From JBCDIQ01 sp039024295 (GTDB lineage: Bacteria; Bacteroidota; Bacteroidia; J057), in assembly GCA_039024295.1 (NCBI GenBank), contig JBCDIQ010000028.1, positions 1-26,835 of the forward strand: a stretch of DNA of 26,835 bases. Reading direction: 5' to 3'. The notes under the pieces are model-generated. The model did not search any database. It was not told where the DNA came from and was given only the letters and a program-made list of their open reading frames with translations. This document shows, piece after piece, positions 8,081 to 17,153 of this stretch (its first letter is position 1; each line of letters starts with the position of its first letter). The position numbers and the translations under genes were made by a program.

Positions 8081-11000
8081 ATGTTACAAAGAATAAGTCT
8101 CCTATTAGCACTACTGCTGCCGTTCGCAGGCCAGCTCATGGCACAGGATGGTAAAATTACGGGTACAGTCTTTGATGAAAACGGGGATCCGCTGGCGTTT
8201 GCCACCATTCTCGTCTATCAGGGTGATCTCTTTATTAACGGTGCTCGTTCTGCGGAAGATGGAAGTTATTCCATTCAGCCCATTGAAGCCGGGACATACA
8301 GGATAAAAACCCGATACCTCACTACAGACAAGGAAATCCGGGATGTGGTGGTGAATACGGGGCAGACCCGATTCCTGGACATCAGCTTTGCCGAAGGTAT
8401 TGAAGATTCTGAAAGTGATGTGGTTGTTATCGAAGAATACAAGATTCCGGTCTTTGAAAAGGAATCTCCTTCGGGCATAACGATCGGTCAACAGGAAATC
8501 AACAGCGTCGGTACCCGTAACACCCAATCACTGGTCGCAATCTCCCCGGGGGTTTACCAAGCGGATGAAGGAGACAACGGAATTAGTATACGAGGGGCTC
8601 GTAGTAACGCTACCGTATACTATATCGATGGCCAAAAGGTTCGTGGTGGGGCTAACCTGCCTCAGGCAGCTATCGCCCAGCTTCAGGTATTTACCGGTGG
8701 TACACCTGCTGAGTTTGGGGACTTTACTGGTGGGGTTGTTTCTATTACCACGGCTAAACCAGCCTCACGCACCAGCGTAGGCATTGAGGCCGTTACCAGT
8801 GAGTTTCTTGATCCCTACGACAGGAGCCTGGTAGCATTTAACATCACAGGACCCATCCTGAAGAAAAAAGAAACATTTGATGGTGTTGAAGTGGAACGCC
8901 CAGTTCTTGGGTACTTTGTTGCAGCGGAAGGAACCTACAATGGCGACCGTGACCCAGCTGCTCAAGGAATTTTCCAACTCAGAGATGGCGTTTTGAATGA
9001 CCTGGAGCAAAATCCCCTCCAGATTAACGATGCTGGTTTTACCTTTATCAGCCGTGCGAACTTCATCGACGCTGATGATTTTGAACCCATCGATGCCAAA
9101 GTGAACAATGTGGAAGAGCGTATCAAAGTCTTGGGTCGTCTCGACTTCCAGCCTTCCCAGAATATACTTATCAAGGCGGGGGGTAACGTCGAATTCAGTA
9201 ACCAGGATGTATGGACCCTTTCTGACCAAATGTTCACCCCTCGTGAAAGTGTACCAAACTTCCGTTCCAATACCTATCGTGGCTGGGTTCGTTTCCAGCA
9301 GCAATTCAAAGGAGCTGAGAATGCAACCTTGAAAAACTTCTTCTATTCCATTCAGGCTGACTATTCCTTGTATCAGCGCCGTCAGCAGCACGTGCGCCAC
9401 GAGGACAACTACTGGGATTACGGTTACATTGGTGATTTTAACTTTGACCGGGTACCTTTCTTCGGGTTTGTAAATGATCCTCGTGACCCGGTTAGTTCCA
9501 GTGGTTACTGGCGTACCTTTGGTTATGGATTCCAAAACCTGACCTTTGACGGCTCCAATAGCACCAACCCGTTGTTGGCCAACTACAACAACTTCATTTT
9601 CGATTTTGTAGAGCAAAACGGGATTTTCAACCCCTTCCGTACCTTCGTAACACCAGAATTGGTGCTGAATAACCTGGGCAACCTGAACAACCTCGCCTTT
9701 GTGCAAGGACTTCGTAATGGCTCCGGACCTCCCAGTATTTATGGTCTGTATAGTGGAGTTGGTTCTCCACACAATGCCTACTTTAAATCTGACTTTGAGC
9801 AGATTCGTGTAACGGGTCAGGCAACGGCTGAAATCAAGTCCCACAACATCAAAGCTGGGTTTGAATTTGAGCAAAGAACAGAGCGGGTGTTCTCGATGAA
9901 TGCCAGGAGCTTGTGGTTCTGGGCACGTCAGTACACCAACCGTCACTTTGCAAATACCCTCTCTGATGACCCATCAACTTACACTTATGTTACCCGTGAT
10001 GGGCAATTTCAGGATACGGTTCTTGTACCTAACCTATACGTTGGATCTGACCAGACAGTGTTTGACAGTACCCTTCGTGTAAGCCTTGGATTGCCATTTG
10101 ATGGGACCGATTTCATCAACATTGATGCGTTAGGTCCAGACGCCTTCTCCTTGGATATGTTCAGCGCGGATGAAATCCTGGCTGGAGGTAACGGTCCAAT
10201 GACGTATTATGGTTATACCTACACGGGAGAGCGTCAGGATGTAGTAGATGCTGCGGAGTTCTTTAACGATCCGCAGAACCGTCCAATGAATGCTTTCCGT
10301 CCAACTTATATATCAGCGTTTATCCAGGACAAGTTTGAATACCAAGACATCATCTTCAACCTGGGGCTTCGTGTAGACCGATTTGATGCCAACCAGCCGG
10401 TTCTTCGGGATCCATTTTCCTTGTACCCAACCTTTACAGCAGGAGAAACTGCTGCGCAGCTGGGACAGGAACTACCAGGAGGCGTAAGCAACGATTACAT
10501 CGCTTATGTGGATGATGCCAGCAATCCTTCACGAATCATTGGGTACCGGGATGGTGAATTCTGGTTCGATGAGAATGGAGCCCCTGTTTCTTCTAATACC
10601 ATTGCAACTGCTTCGGGTGGCCGTCCACGTCCACACGTGAAAGAAGAAGAAGTAACCTTTGAATCATTTGAGGACTATGCACCTCAAACCGTATTCATGC
10701 CTCGTGCATCTTTCTCCTTCCCGATTTCAGACGTGGCCTTGTTTTTTGCCCACTATGACGTGCTTTCTCAGCGTCCGGGTCAGTTGTTGCCATTCCAGGG
10801 TTCTCTCTTGGCAGGACAGTTGTCTGACTTTGCCTTCCTGGAAAACAACCCAACCCTTGCGGTTGACAACCCTAACCTGACACCAGAAATCACAGTAGAC
10901 TACGAAGCTGGTTTCCGTCAGAAGATCGGTGAGCGTTCTGCCTTGTCTATCCAGGCATTCTACCGTGAGCAGCGTGACATGGTTCGTTTCCGCCGCTTTA

Positions 11001-11806
11001 CCAATGCGTATCCTTTCACTTATGATACCTATGGTAACTTAGACTTTGGTACGGTAAAAGGAATGTCTATCAGTTACGACATGCGCCGGACCAACGGTAT
11101 CTCTGTAAGGGGTTCTTATACCCTTCAGTTTAGCGACGCGACTGGTTCTAGTTTCTCTTCTGCACGTAACGTGGTCCAAAACCTGGAAGGGATTGGGGTC
11201 CTTCGTGTGCAATTGCCTACCAACTTTGACCAGCGTCACCGTATCGTCGGGGTAATAGATTACCGCTTCTCAGATCGCCGCATGGGACCTGGAATCAAAA
11301 TTGGTGAAAAGACCTTTTATCCGTTAAAGAACTTTGGGGGTAACCTGACCATGAACCTTGGTTCTGGTACGCCTTTCTCCCAGAATGCATTTGCTACTCC
11401 TTCTGTAGTTGGCGGAACGCCCATCGTGGACATCTTGCAGGGTACGCCTAATGGATCTCGTCTTCCATTCCGCTTCCGTGCTGACCTTCGTTTGGATAAG
11501 TCTTTCTACATCGGAGGAAAAGAAAAGACAGATATGGATGGCAACAAGACCAAGTCTCGCGAGTACTTTGTGAACGTCTACCTCTTGATGCTGAACATGC
11601 TGAACACTGAGAACATTATTGGAGTTTACCGTTACACCGGTTTGGCTGATGATGATGGATACCTCACGAGTGATATCGGTCAGCAGGACATCGCTGTGCA
11701 AATTGACTCACAAGCTTTCTTTGACCAGTATACTGCCCGTGTTCAGAACCCTAACTTCTTGAGCCGTCCGCGTACCATCCAGATCGGGATGAACCTGAAT
11801 TTCTAA
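8081..11806 (+). CDS. TonB-dependent receptor-like outer-membrane protein
   Basis: A 1241-aa outer-membrane protein. Residues 1-21 are a signal peptide (cleavage near LMAQ). Residues ~24-105 are a CarboxypepD_reg-like beta-sandwich (KITGTVFDENGDPLAFATIL ... GSYSIQPIEAGTYRI). A TonB-box-like stretch DVVVIEEYKIP is at 113-123. The plug domain is at ~130-225 (NTQSLVAISPGVYQ, ISIRGARSNATVYYIDGQKV, LQVFTGGTPAEFGDFTGGVV). The rest is a long beta-barrel ending in a strand with a terminal Phe (IQIGMNLNF), as outer-membrane barrels do. The family uses TonB/ExbBD energy to import or move ligands. No SusD lipoprotein follows; instead a giant T9SS cargo begins 26 bases downstream and a PorV-like gene after that, so its partner may be that cargo rather than a glycan. 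Ligand unknown. Confidence 0.93.
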   Translation: MLQRISLLLALLLPFAGQLMAQDGKITGTVFDENGDPLAFATILVYQGDLFINGARSAEDGSYSIQPIEAGTYRIKTRYLTTDKEIRDVVVNTGQTRFLDISFAEGIEDSESDVVVIEEYKIPVFEKESPSGITIGQQEINSVGTRNTQSLVAISPGVYQADEGDNGISIRGARSNATVYYIDGQKVRGGANLPQAAIAQLQVFTGGTPAEFGDFTGGVVSITTAKPASRTSVGIEAVTSEFLDPYDRSLVAFNITGPILKKKETFDGVEVERPVLGYFVAAEGTYNGDRDPAAQGIFQLRDGVLNDLEQNPLQINDAGFTFISRANFIDADDFEPIDAKVNNVEERIKVLGRLDFQPSQNILIKAGGNVEFSNQDVWTLSDQMFTPRESVPNFRSNTYRGWVRFQQQFKGAENATLKNFFYSIQADYSLYQRRQQHVRHEDNYWDYGYIGDFNFDRVPFFGFVNDPRDPVSSSGYWRTFGYGFQNLTFDGSNSTNPLLANYNNFIFDFVEQNGIFNPFRTFVTPELVLNNLGNLNNLAFVQGLRNGSGPPSIYGLYSGVGSPHNAYFKSDFEQIRVTGQATAEIKSHNIKAGFEFEQRTERVFSMNARSLWFWARQYTNRHFANTLSDDPSTYTYVTRDGQFQDTVLVPNLYVGSDQTVFDSTLRVSLGLPFDGTDFINIDALGPDAFSLDMFSADEILAGGNGPMTYYGYTYTGERQDVVDAAEFFNDPQNRPMNAFRPTYISAFIQDKFEYQDIIFNLGLRVDRFDANQPVLRDPFSLYPTFTAGETAAQLGQELPGGVSNDYIAYVDDASNPSRIIGYRDGEFWFDENGAPVSSNTIATASGGRPRPHVKEEEVTFESFEDYAPQTVFMPRASFSFPISDVALFFAHYDVLSQRPGQLLPFQGSLLAGQLSDFAFLENNPTLAVDNPNLTPEITVDYEAGFRQKIGERSALSIQAFYREQRDMVRFRRFTNAYPFTYDTYGNLDFGTVKGMSISYDMRRTNGISVRGSYTLQFSDATGSSFSSARNVVQNLEGIGVLRVQLPTNFDQRHRIVGVIDYRFSDRRMGPGIKIGEKTFYPLKNFGGNLTMNLGSGTPFSQNAFATPSVVGGTPIVDILQGTPNGSRLPFRFRADLRLDKSFYIGGKEKTDMDGNKTKSREYFVNVYLLMLNMLNTENIIGVYRYTGLADDDGYLTSDIGQQDIAVQIDSQAFFDQYTARVQNPNFLSRPRTIQIGMNLNF

Positions 11807-11832
11807 ACCTTTAGCACAAAAACACGAAAGAC

Positions 11833-14800
11833 ATGAATATTTCATATAGCTTCCGTACCGCCTGGGCGAGCCTTCTGATGATGGCTTTGGTAAGTCAGGT
11901 GTGGGCAGAGGCCCCCGTGGGGGTACAGCCCCGCAAGGTGCAGCGTAACCTTCGTACTACGACATCTGACTGTTTGCCACCCAGTGCTTCTTCTCAGTTA
12001 GACATCAACAACATCCGTACCCTTCTCCACAACGGAGGAGATATGTGGTGGGACTTGGTAGGTGATCCTCGCTATGAGGTGCCGAAAGGGAGTGGTCGTC
12101 ACTCCTTGTTTGCAGGTTCACTTTGGATTGGCGGGCTTGATGAGGCGGGGCAGCTCCGTGTGGCTGCCCAGACGTATCGCCAGAGTGGTAATGACTTCTG
12201 GCCTGGTCCGTTGAATGATGGGGAAGCCCTCATTGATGAAGAGACTTGCGAGTTCTATGACAATATGTTCAAAATCAACCGGACTGAGATTGATGAGTTC
12301 CGGGCAGAATGGGCAACCAGTGGTCCAAATACGGACATGAGCCAGTTTCCCAATGTTCAAAACTGGCCTACCGGTGTAGGGGGGTTAGGATATGCGGATT
12401 TTGAAGGCAATGAAGTGAGTGCTACCCTTCCCAGTGGGGAAATTCTGTATCTCGCTCCGTTTATTGATGTAAACGACAACCAGATTTACGATCCATTGGC
12501 AGGCGGTGATTACCCCGATATCCGTGGGGATCAGGCGATCTGGTGGATTGTAAATGATAAAGGTAACGTTCACACCGAGACGGGAGGTGAGCCCATTGGG
12601 GTAGAAATTCACATGCTTGCATTCGCATTTACTACGGCAAATGCGGTGAACAACATGACCTTCTACGACCAATTGGTTATCAACCGTTCTAACCTCACTT
12701 TGACTGAGACTTATATTGGTCAGTGGGTTGACCCTGATATGGGTAACTTCCGTGATGACTACGTAGGATGTGATACCTTATTGGGTTTGGGATATTGCTA
12801 CAATGGTGATGCCGACGATGAAGGTGCCGCCGGATACGGTTCTAACCCACCTGCAGTAGGGGTAGACTTCTTCCAGGGACCTCTGGCTGACCCGGATGAT
12901 GGCGTGGATAACGACAAAGATGGGATTGTAGATGAACAAGGTGAGACCATTATCATGTCTAAGTTTGTCTATTATAACAACGACTTCTCCCTCGTAGGTA
13001 ATCCTGAGATTGCCACCCACTATTACGGTTACTTAAGAGGCTTCTGGAAAGATGGTACGCCAATCGTGGATAACGGAACCAATGGTTACGGGCCTTCTGC
13101 AGCGGGTGATCCTACGAATTATATGTTCTATGGGGATGCTTGTAACAGTACTGGATGGACCGAAAATGCTGCAGGTAACCCACCAGCTGACCGTCGTTTC
13201 ATTCAATCTGCAGGACCATTTACCTTGCAGCCAGGTGCTGTAAACGAAATTATTACCGGGGTGGTATGGGCCCGCTCCTTCTCCAACGATCAGATAGGTT
13301 CGGTATGTGAGATGATACGTGCTGACCGGATTGCTCAGGCATTGTTTGACAGCGGTTTCCAGTTGCTGGATGGACCTGATGCCCCTGTATTGGACGCAGC
13401 AGAATTCGATCAGCGTTTGGTGCTGAGCTGGGGATATCCTTCAGAAGCAGGTACCAACAACTTCAATGAAAAGTATGTACAGGCAGATCCGGTTCTTAAA
13501 GCCGAGAACGTAGCAGACTCAACCTTTGCATTCGAAGGATATGTGGTATATCAGTTGGTGGACCAGACCGTTGCTCCTAACGAGTTGAACGATCCCGAGC
13601 GTGCACGTATCGTTGCCCAGTGTGATGTTGAAAACGGTGTTTCCACCATCACAAACCGTTCAGAAACCGTATTAGAAGGACTTGATGATCCTGTTATTGT
13701 TGACGAGATCATGGTTCAGGGTTCTGATAATGGAATCTTTACTTCAATTGAGGTGACCGATGATTTATTTGCTTCCGGTGCTGATTCCCGATTGAAGAAC
13801 TATACTACCTACTATTACTCCGTTATTGCTTATGCCTACAACGATACCTCCTCTGATGGACGTGCATTTGTTCAAGGAAACCGTAACTACCGAGTTACTG
13901 CAGCCCTTCCACACCCAGTTGAACAGGAGAATGGTGGGACTGTACTAGGCGCGACTTATGGAGATGGGATACCCGTTACTATGACGGCTGGTGTAGGAAA
14001 TGGAGGAAACTTTGTTGAGCTGACTGAAGAGACAGAAACTGAAATTATTAATAACGGTTCTGTTAGTGGAATTACTTATAAGCCTGGCGCAGGCCCCATT
14101 GAGGTGAAGGTAGTAGATCCCAAAAAAGTTCGGGGTGCTTATTACCAAGTGCGAGTGAATGGACGTCTTTTCATTGAAAGGGAAGAGGTTTTCTCCGACA
14201 CCACCATAAATGGTACCCGCTATACAGTAATCGATTCTACCTTTTCTGAGTGGGATTTATACGAAAGCAGTTCTCCTGGTGGACCTTTCACCGGTGATCC
14301 AGTATTCCGCGCTACTTTCACCGAGCGTTCTGGGCAGCTAGACAATAACGACAATCCTCTTTCTGTGATTCCTCGTCCTGCTCCTCTCAGTGGAACTGAG
14401 CGAGTAGTACCTGACCGTGGTTTCTCCGTTTCGGTACAAGACGTACCCCTTGCAGGAGATACCCTCCTGGAAAATATGGGAATTGTAGGGGCGACCCTCA
14501 CCTTTGATGACCCAAGTCAGGCATGGCTCACTGGGCTTCCTGATAATGATGACTTTGCAGGCGGTGTTTGGGACTGGATTGTATCAGATGTGGACCGTGC
14601 GAAGTTCCGCTCAGCGGCCATTTATGACCCTGAAAGCCGTTTTGAAGAACTCATCAACGGAGGAGTTGGTCCTTTCTGCTTGGCAAGATCCTTCGTAAAT
14701 GATAATCAGGCAGGTGGAGAGATTGGCCCCGGCCTACCAATTGCCTCAACTGGTTCAAGTCGCCAGATGGCAGTAGAGGATTACCTCAGCCTGGAAGAGC

Positions 14801-15828
14801 TTACAGACGTAGACATTGTATTCACCAGCAATGAGGCTAATTGGACACGCTGTTTAGTGGTTGAAACCAGCCCATTTTCAGGACTGGGAACGGGTGCTTG
14901 GCAGTTGTCAGGTAAGTGGATACAGAATGTAAATAAAGATGGTAGCTTCAGTGGTGATTCCGATAACCCTGATCCTACCTTCCATGGATTTAGCTGGTTC
15001 CCAGGTTACGCGATTGATGTGAATACCGGAACAAGGCTTCATGTTTTCTTTGGTGAAAGCCATTGGGATGTAGAGAACCGAGGTAATGATATGCGCCTTA
15101 ACCCAACGGTTTTAGGCAGCATCAATCAGGCTGGAGGTCGGCACTATGTTTATGTGACCAACTTACCTTACAGTGAAAATGAAGAAGATCTGAAAGCAGC
15201 ATACGATCAACTGTTGAATGCTGACAACCTACCAGTTGGTGCCGGTAGTTTTTCAGATGCAATTGGTGGTTTCCCAGGTGGAAAAAATATGGCTAGATTT
15301 TATCGAAACGTTGCTTGGGTAGCAATTCCGTTGTTGAATGCAGCATTTGATGACATCACCGACCAAACCCAGTTTCCAACGGATGCCCGTGCCTCACTAC
15401 GGGTAAATCAGCCATTCCGCTCAAGAGAAGGAACAACAGATATTCCTACTTTTGAATTCAATACTGAAGCCCTTGAGGTACAAACGCAGCAAACAGCCGT
15501 TGCAGAAGAAGCATTAGATGATGTACTGGTAGTGCCTAACCCTTACTATGCATTCTCCGCATATGAAAGCAGCCAGCTGCAGAACACGGTTAAAATTACC
15601 AACCTACCTGAACGTTGTCAGATAACCATTTTCAACCTGAATGGACAGGTTGTGAGAAGTTACAGAAAGGATTCAAGTGATCCCGACCAGGATTGGGATA
15701 TGAGGAATCAATCAGGTATTCCAGTGGGAAGCGGTGTGTACATCATCCATGTAGATGCCGGTGATCTGGGAGAGACTGTCGTTAAGCTCTTTGCTGTAAT
15801 GCGTCAGGTTGACCTGGACTCCTTCTAA
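11833..15828 (+). CDS. Giant T9SS-secreted surface protein with FnIII-like and Ca-loop-like segments
   Basis: A 1331-aa exported protein. Signal peptide 1-25 (cleavage near VWA/EA). The N-terminal ~450 residues carry a distinctive Trp/Gly/Asp-rich region (residues ~55-125, including GGDMWWDLVGDPRYEVPKGS and LFAGSLWIGGLDEAGQLRVA) that I know only as a recurring feature of uncharacterised Bacteroidota secreted proteins. Two Asp-rich, calcium-loop-like segments occur at 212-220 (DVNDNQIYD) and 359-368 (DNDKDGIVDE). A fibronectin-III-like region follows at ~515-700. Residues ~1231-1331 form a FlgD-Ig/T9SS sorting-like domain (VPNPYYAFSAYES ... GVYIIHVDAGD), with an extra tail after the last strand. 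It is middle gene of the module: 26 bases after the receptor gene and 83 before the PorV-like gene. No catalytic motif seen. Confidence 0.9.
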   Translation: MNISYSFRTAWASLLMMALVSQVWAEAPVGVQPRKVQRNLRTTTSDCLPPSASSQLDINNIRTLLHNGGDMWWDLVGDPRYEVPKGSGRHSLFAGSLWIGGLDEAGQLRVAAQTYRQSGNDFWPGPLNDGEALIDEETCEFYDNMFKINRTEIDEFRAEWATSGPNTDMSQFPNVQNWPTGVGGLGYADFEGNEVSATLPSGEILYLAPFIDVNDNQIYDPLAGGDYPDIRGDQAIWWIVNDKGNVHTETGGEPIGVEIHMLAFAFTTANAVNNMTFYDQLVINRSNLTLTETYIGQWVDPDMGNFRDDYVGCDTLLGLGYCYNGDADDEGAAGYGSNPPAVGVDFFQGPLADPDDGVDNDKDGIVDEQGETIIMSKFVYYNNDFSLVGNPEIATHYYGYLRGFWKDGTPIVDNGTNGYGPSAAGDPTNYMFYGDACNSTGWTENAAGNPPADRRFIQSAGPFTLQPGAVNEIITGVVWARSFSNDQIGSVCEMIRADRIAQALFDSGFQLLDGPDAPVLDAAEFDQRLVLSWGYPSEAGTNNFNEKYVQADPVLKAENVADSTFAFEGYVVYQLVDQTVAPNELNDPERARIVAQCDVENGVSTITNRSETVLEGLDDPVIVDEIMVQGSDNGIFTSIEVTDDLFASGADSRLKNYTTYYYSVIAYAYNDTSSDGRAFVQGNRNYRVTAALPHPVEQENGGTVLGATYGDGIPVTMTAGVGNGGNFVELTEETETEIINNGSVSGITYKPGAGPIEVKVVDPKKVRGAYYQVRVNGRLFIEREEVFSDTTINGTRYTVIDSTFSEWDLYESSSPGGPFTGDPVFRATFTERSGQLDNNDNPLSVIPRPAPLSGTERVVPDRGFSVSVQDVPLAGDTLLENMGIVGATLTFDDPSQAWLTGLPDNDDFAGGVWDWIVSDVDRAKFRSAAIYDPESRFEELINGGVGPFCLARSFVNDNQAGGEIGPGLPIASTGSSRQMAVEDYLSLEELTDVDIVFTSNEANWTRCLVVETSPFSGLGTGAWQLSGKWIQNVNKDGSFSGDSDNPDPTFHGFSWFPGYAIDVNTGTRLHVFFGESHWDVENRGNDMRLNPTVLGSINQAGGRHYVYVTNLPYSENEEDLKAAYDQLLNADNLPVGAGSFSDAIGGFPGGKNMARFYRNVAWVAIPLLNAAFDDITDQTQFPTDARASLRVNQPFRSREGTTDIPTFEFNTEALEVQTQQTAVAEEALDDVLVVPNPYYAFSAYESSQLQNTVKITNLPERCQITIFNLNGQVVRSYRKDSSDPDQDWDMRNQSGIPVGSGVYIIHVDAGDLGETVVKLFAVMRQVDLDSF

Positions 15829-15838
15829 AAATTGAAGG

Positions 15839-15860
15839 CTGGAGGAGGAAACTTCTCCAG
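15839..15860 (+). other. 9-bp hairpin with GAAA tetraloop between cargo and PorV-like genes
   Basis: CTGGAGGAG (15839-15847) pairs with CTTCTCCAG (15852-15860) through nine pairs including one G-T wobble. It closes on GAAA (15848-15851), a GNRA tetraloop. The sequence after it is TCCTTTCCC, so it is not a classic terminator. It lies 11 bases after the cargo stop and could be an mRNA stability or processing element, or a leaky attenuator. Confidence 0.55.
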
Positions 15861-15911
15861 TCCTTTCCCATCCTCACACGATCATACCATTTCATTCTAT
15901 TGTCAACCAAA

Positions 15912-16988
15912 ATGAAGAAATTTTACCTCATTCTTTTATGTAGCTTTCTTACGCCTGCTTTGCTGGTGGCTCAACAAGATGCCCCAGAAAATGTGGCTCA
16001 GTCTGGAGGCTCACAATTGTCCATCAATTCATTTGCCCGTTCCTCAGGAGTAATGGGACTGGATGTATCCAGTACCACCGGGATTGAGGCGTCAGCGGTT
16101 AACCCTGCCGGGGTAGCCGCAGGCCAGGGAACCGAGTTGGTATTTGCGCATACCTTGTGGATGATTGGTTCTGAAATCCGGGTAAATACGTTCGGATTTT
16201 CCCAGAACCTTGGTTCCGGTGGTGGTGCCTTGGGCCTAACTGTGAATGCGTTCAGTCTGGGCGATTTTACACGTACCACCGTGGATCAGACCAAAGGGGA
16301 GCTAGGAACTTTCAGCCCCACCATGTTGAACATCGGGGTTTCCTATGCCAAGAAATTTACGGATAATATTTATGTGGGAACCACTGTACGGGTGATCTCA
16401 GAAGCTACGCCGGAAGCTAATGCAGCTGGGGTTGCATTTGATGCGGGCATACAATACCGCACAGGTGTTGAAGACAGGCTTAAGCTCGGGGTTTCTCTCC
16501 GAAATGTAGGTCCTACCATGAAATATGGCGGTGACGGCCTCGGACAGCGTGTATCCCTCAATGGGAATGACTTCCTCTCAGGAAGTTCTGTTCCAGCTGC
16601 TGAGTACGAACTCCCTGTTGCACTGAACTTGGGCGTGTCTTATGACATTCGTTTGGATAAGAGCAATGTGATCTCTCTCATGGGGTCTTATATTTCAAAC
16701 TCTACCTACTACAACCAAGGTGGAGCAGGAATCGAGTATCGGTATAAAAAGTATGTATCCTTCCGTGGAGCCTTCTTGTATGAAAATGGTATTTTCACAG
16801 ACCTGAACACCATTGGAGGAGATCGTTATACTGCCTTTACAGGCGGAGCTGTTGGTGCTTCCTTCAGGGTTCCTTTGAGAAAGGATCAGGATGAAGATAA
16901 GTTTTCAGCATTCTCTTTGGACACTTCTTATCGCTTCACCAATCCGTTTAGTGGCACTCTTACCGTTGGTGCTTCAATGACCTTGTAA
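15912..16988 (+). CDS. PorV/PorQ-family outer-membrane protein
   Basis: A 358-aa beta-barrel of the T9SS PorV/PorQ (FadL-like) family. The start is the ATG at 15912 (MKKFYLILLCSF); an in-frame TTG at 15900 would only add four residues before a perfect signal peptide (1-21, cleavage at LVAQ/Q). Family landmarks are the early block SSTTGIEASAVNPAGVAAGQGTEL (a PNPAG-type motif), repeated amphipathic strands, and the C-terminal YRFTNPFSGTLTVGASMTL, which matches the family's conserved last strand. PorV shuttles folded T9SS cargo from the translocon to the sortase-like attachment complex. Because this copy sits in an operon with one giant cargo, it may be a dedicated shuttle or a barrel partner rather than the core PorV. 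A strong terminator follows. Confidence 0.88.
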   Translation: MKKFYLILLCSFLTPALLVAQQDAPENVAQSGGSQLSINSFARSSGVMGLDVSSTTGIEASAVNPAGVAAGQGTELVFAHTLWMIGSEIRVNTFGFSQNLGSGGGALGLTVNAFSLGDFTRTTVDQTKGELGTFSPTMLNIGVSYAKKFTDNIYVGTTVRVISEATPEANAAGVAFDAGIQYRTGVEDRLKLGVSLRNVGPTMKYGGDGLGQRVSLNGNDFLSGSSVPAAEYELPVALNLGVSYDIRLDKSNVISLMGSYISNSTYYNQGGAGIEYRYKKYVSFRGAFLYENGIFTDLNTIGGDRYTAFTGGAVGASFRVPLRKDQDEDKFSAFSLDTSYRFTNPFSGTLTVGASMTL

Positions 16989-17028
16989 TTTGGAGAATTA
17001 AGGTAAATTCTTCATATTTGTTGACCAC

Positions 17029-17065
17029 AAAAAAATGCTCTTCCCCGGCGGGGAGAGCATTTTTT
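17029..17065 (+). terminator. Bidirectional intrinsic terminator after the PorV-like gene
   Basis: ATGCTCT(T)CCCC pairs with GGGGAGAGCAT around a GC-rich loop, with one bulged T. It is flanked by an A run on the left (17029-17034) and a T run on the right (17060-17065). It closes the 8081-16988 module and insulates greA. Confidence 0.9.
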
Positions 17066-17153
17066 GACATTTATCTGGGTTGGCTACCAAGAATGCCAAC
17101 CTTGTTTTTTTTAGGTTTTCCGTATTTAATCGATTACTAAACTGTTCGATACC

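Noticed and set aside
8765..9946. 393-codon open frame on the minus strand inside the TonB-receptor gene
   Set aside because: It is a shadow of the plus-strand receptor. The plus frame carries the conserved plug and barrel motifs, and the minus frame has no domain or start context.
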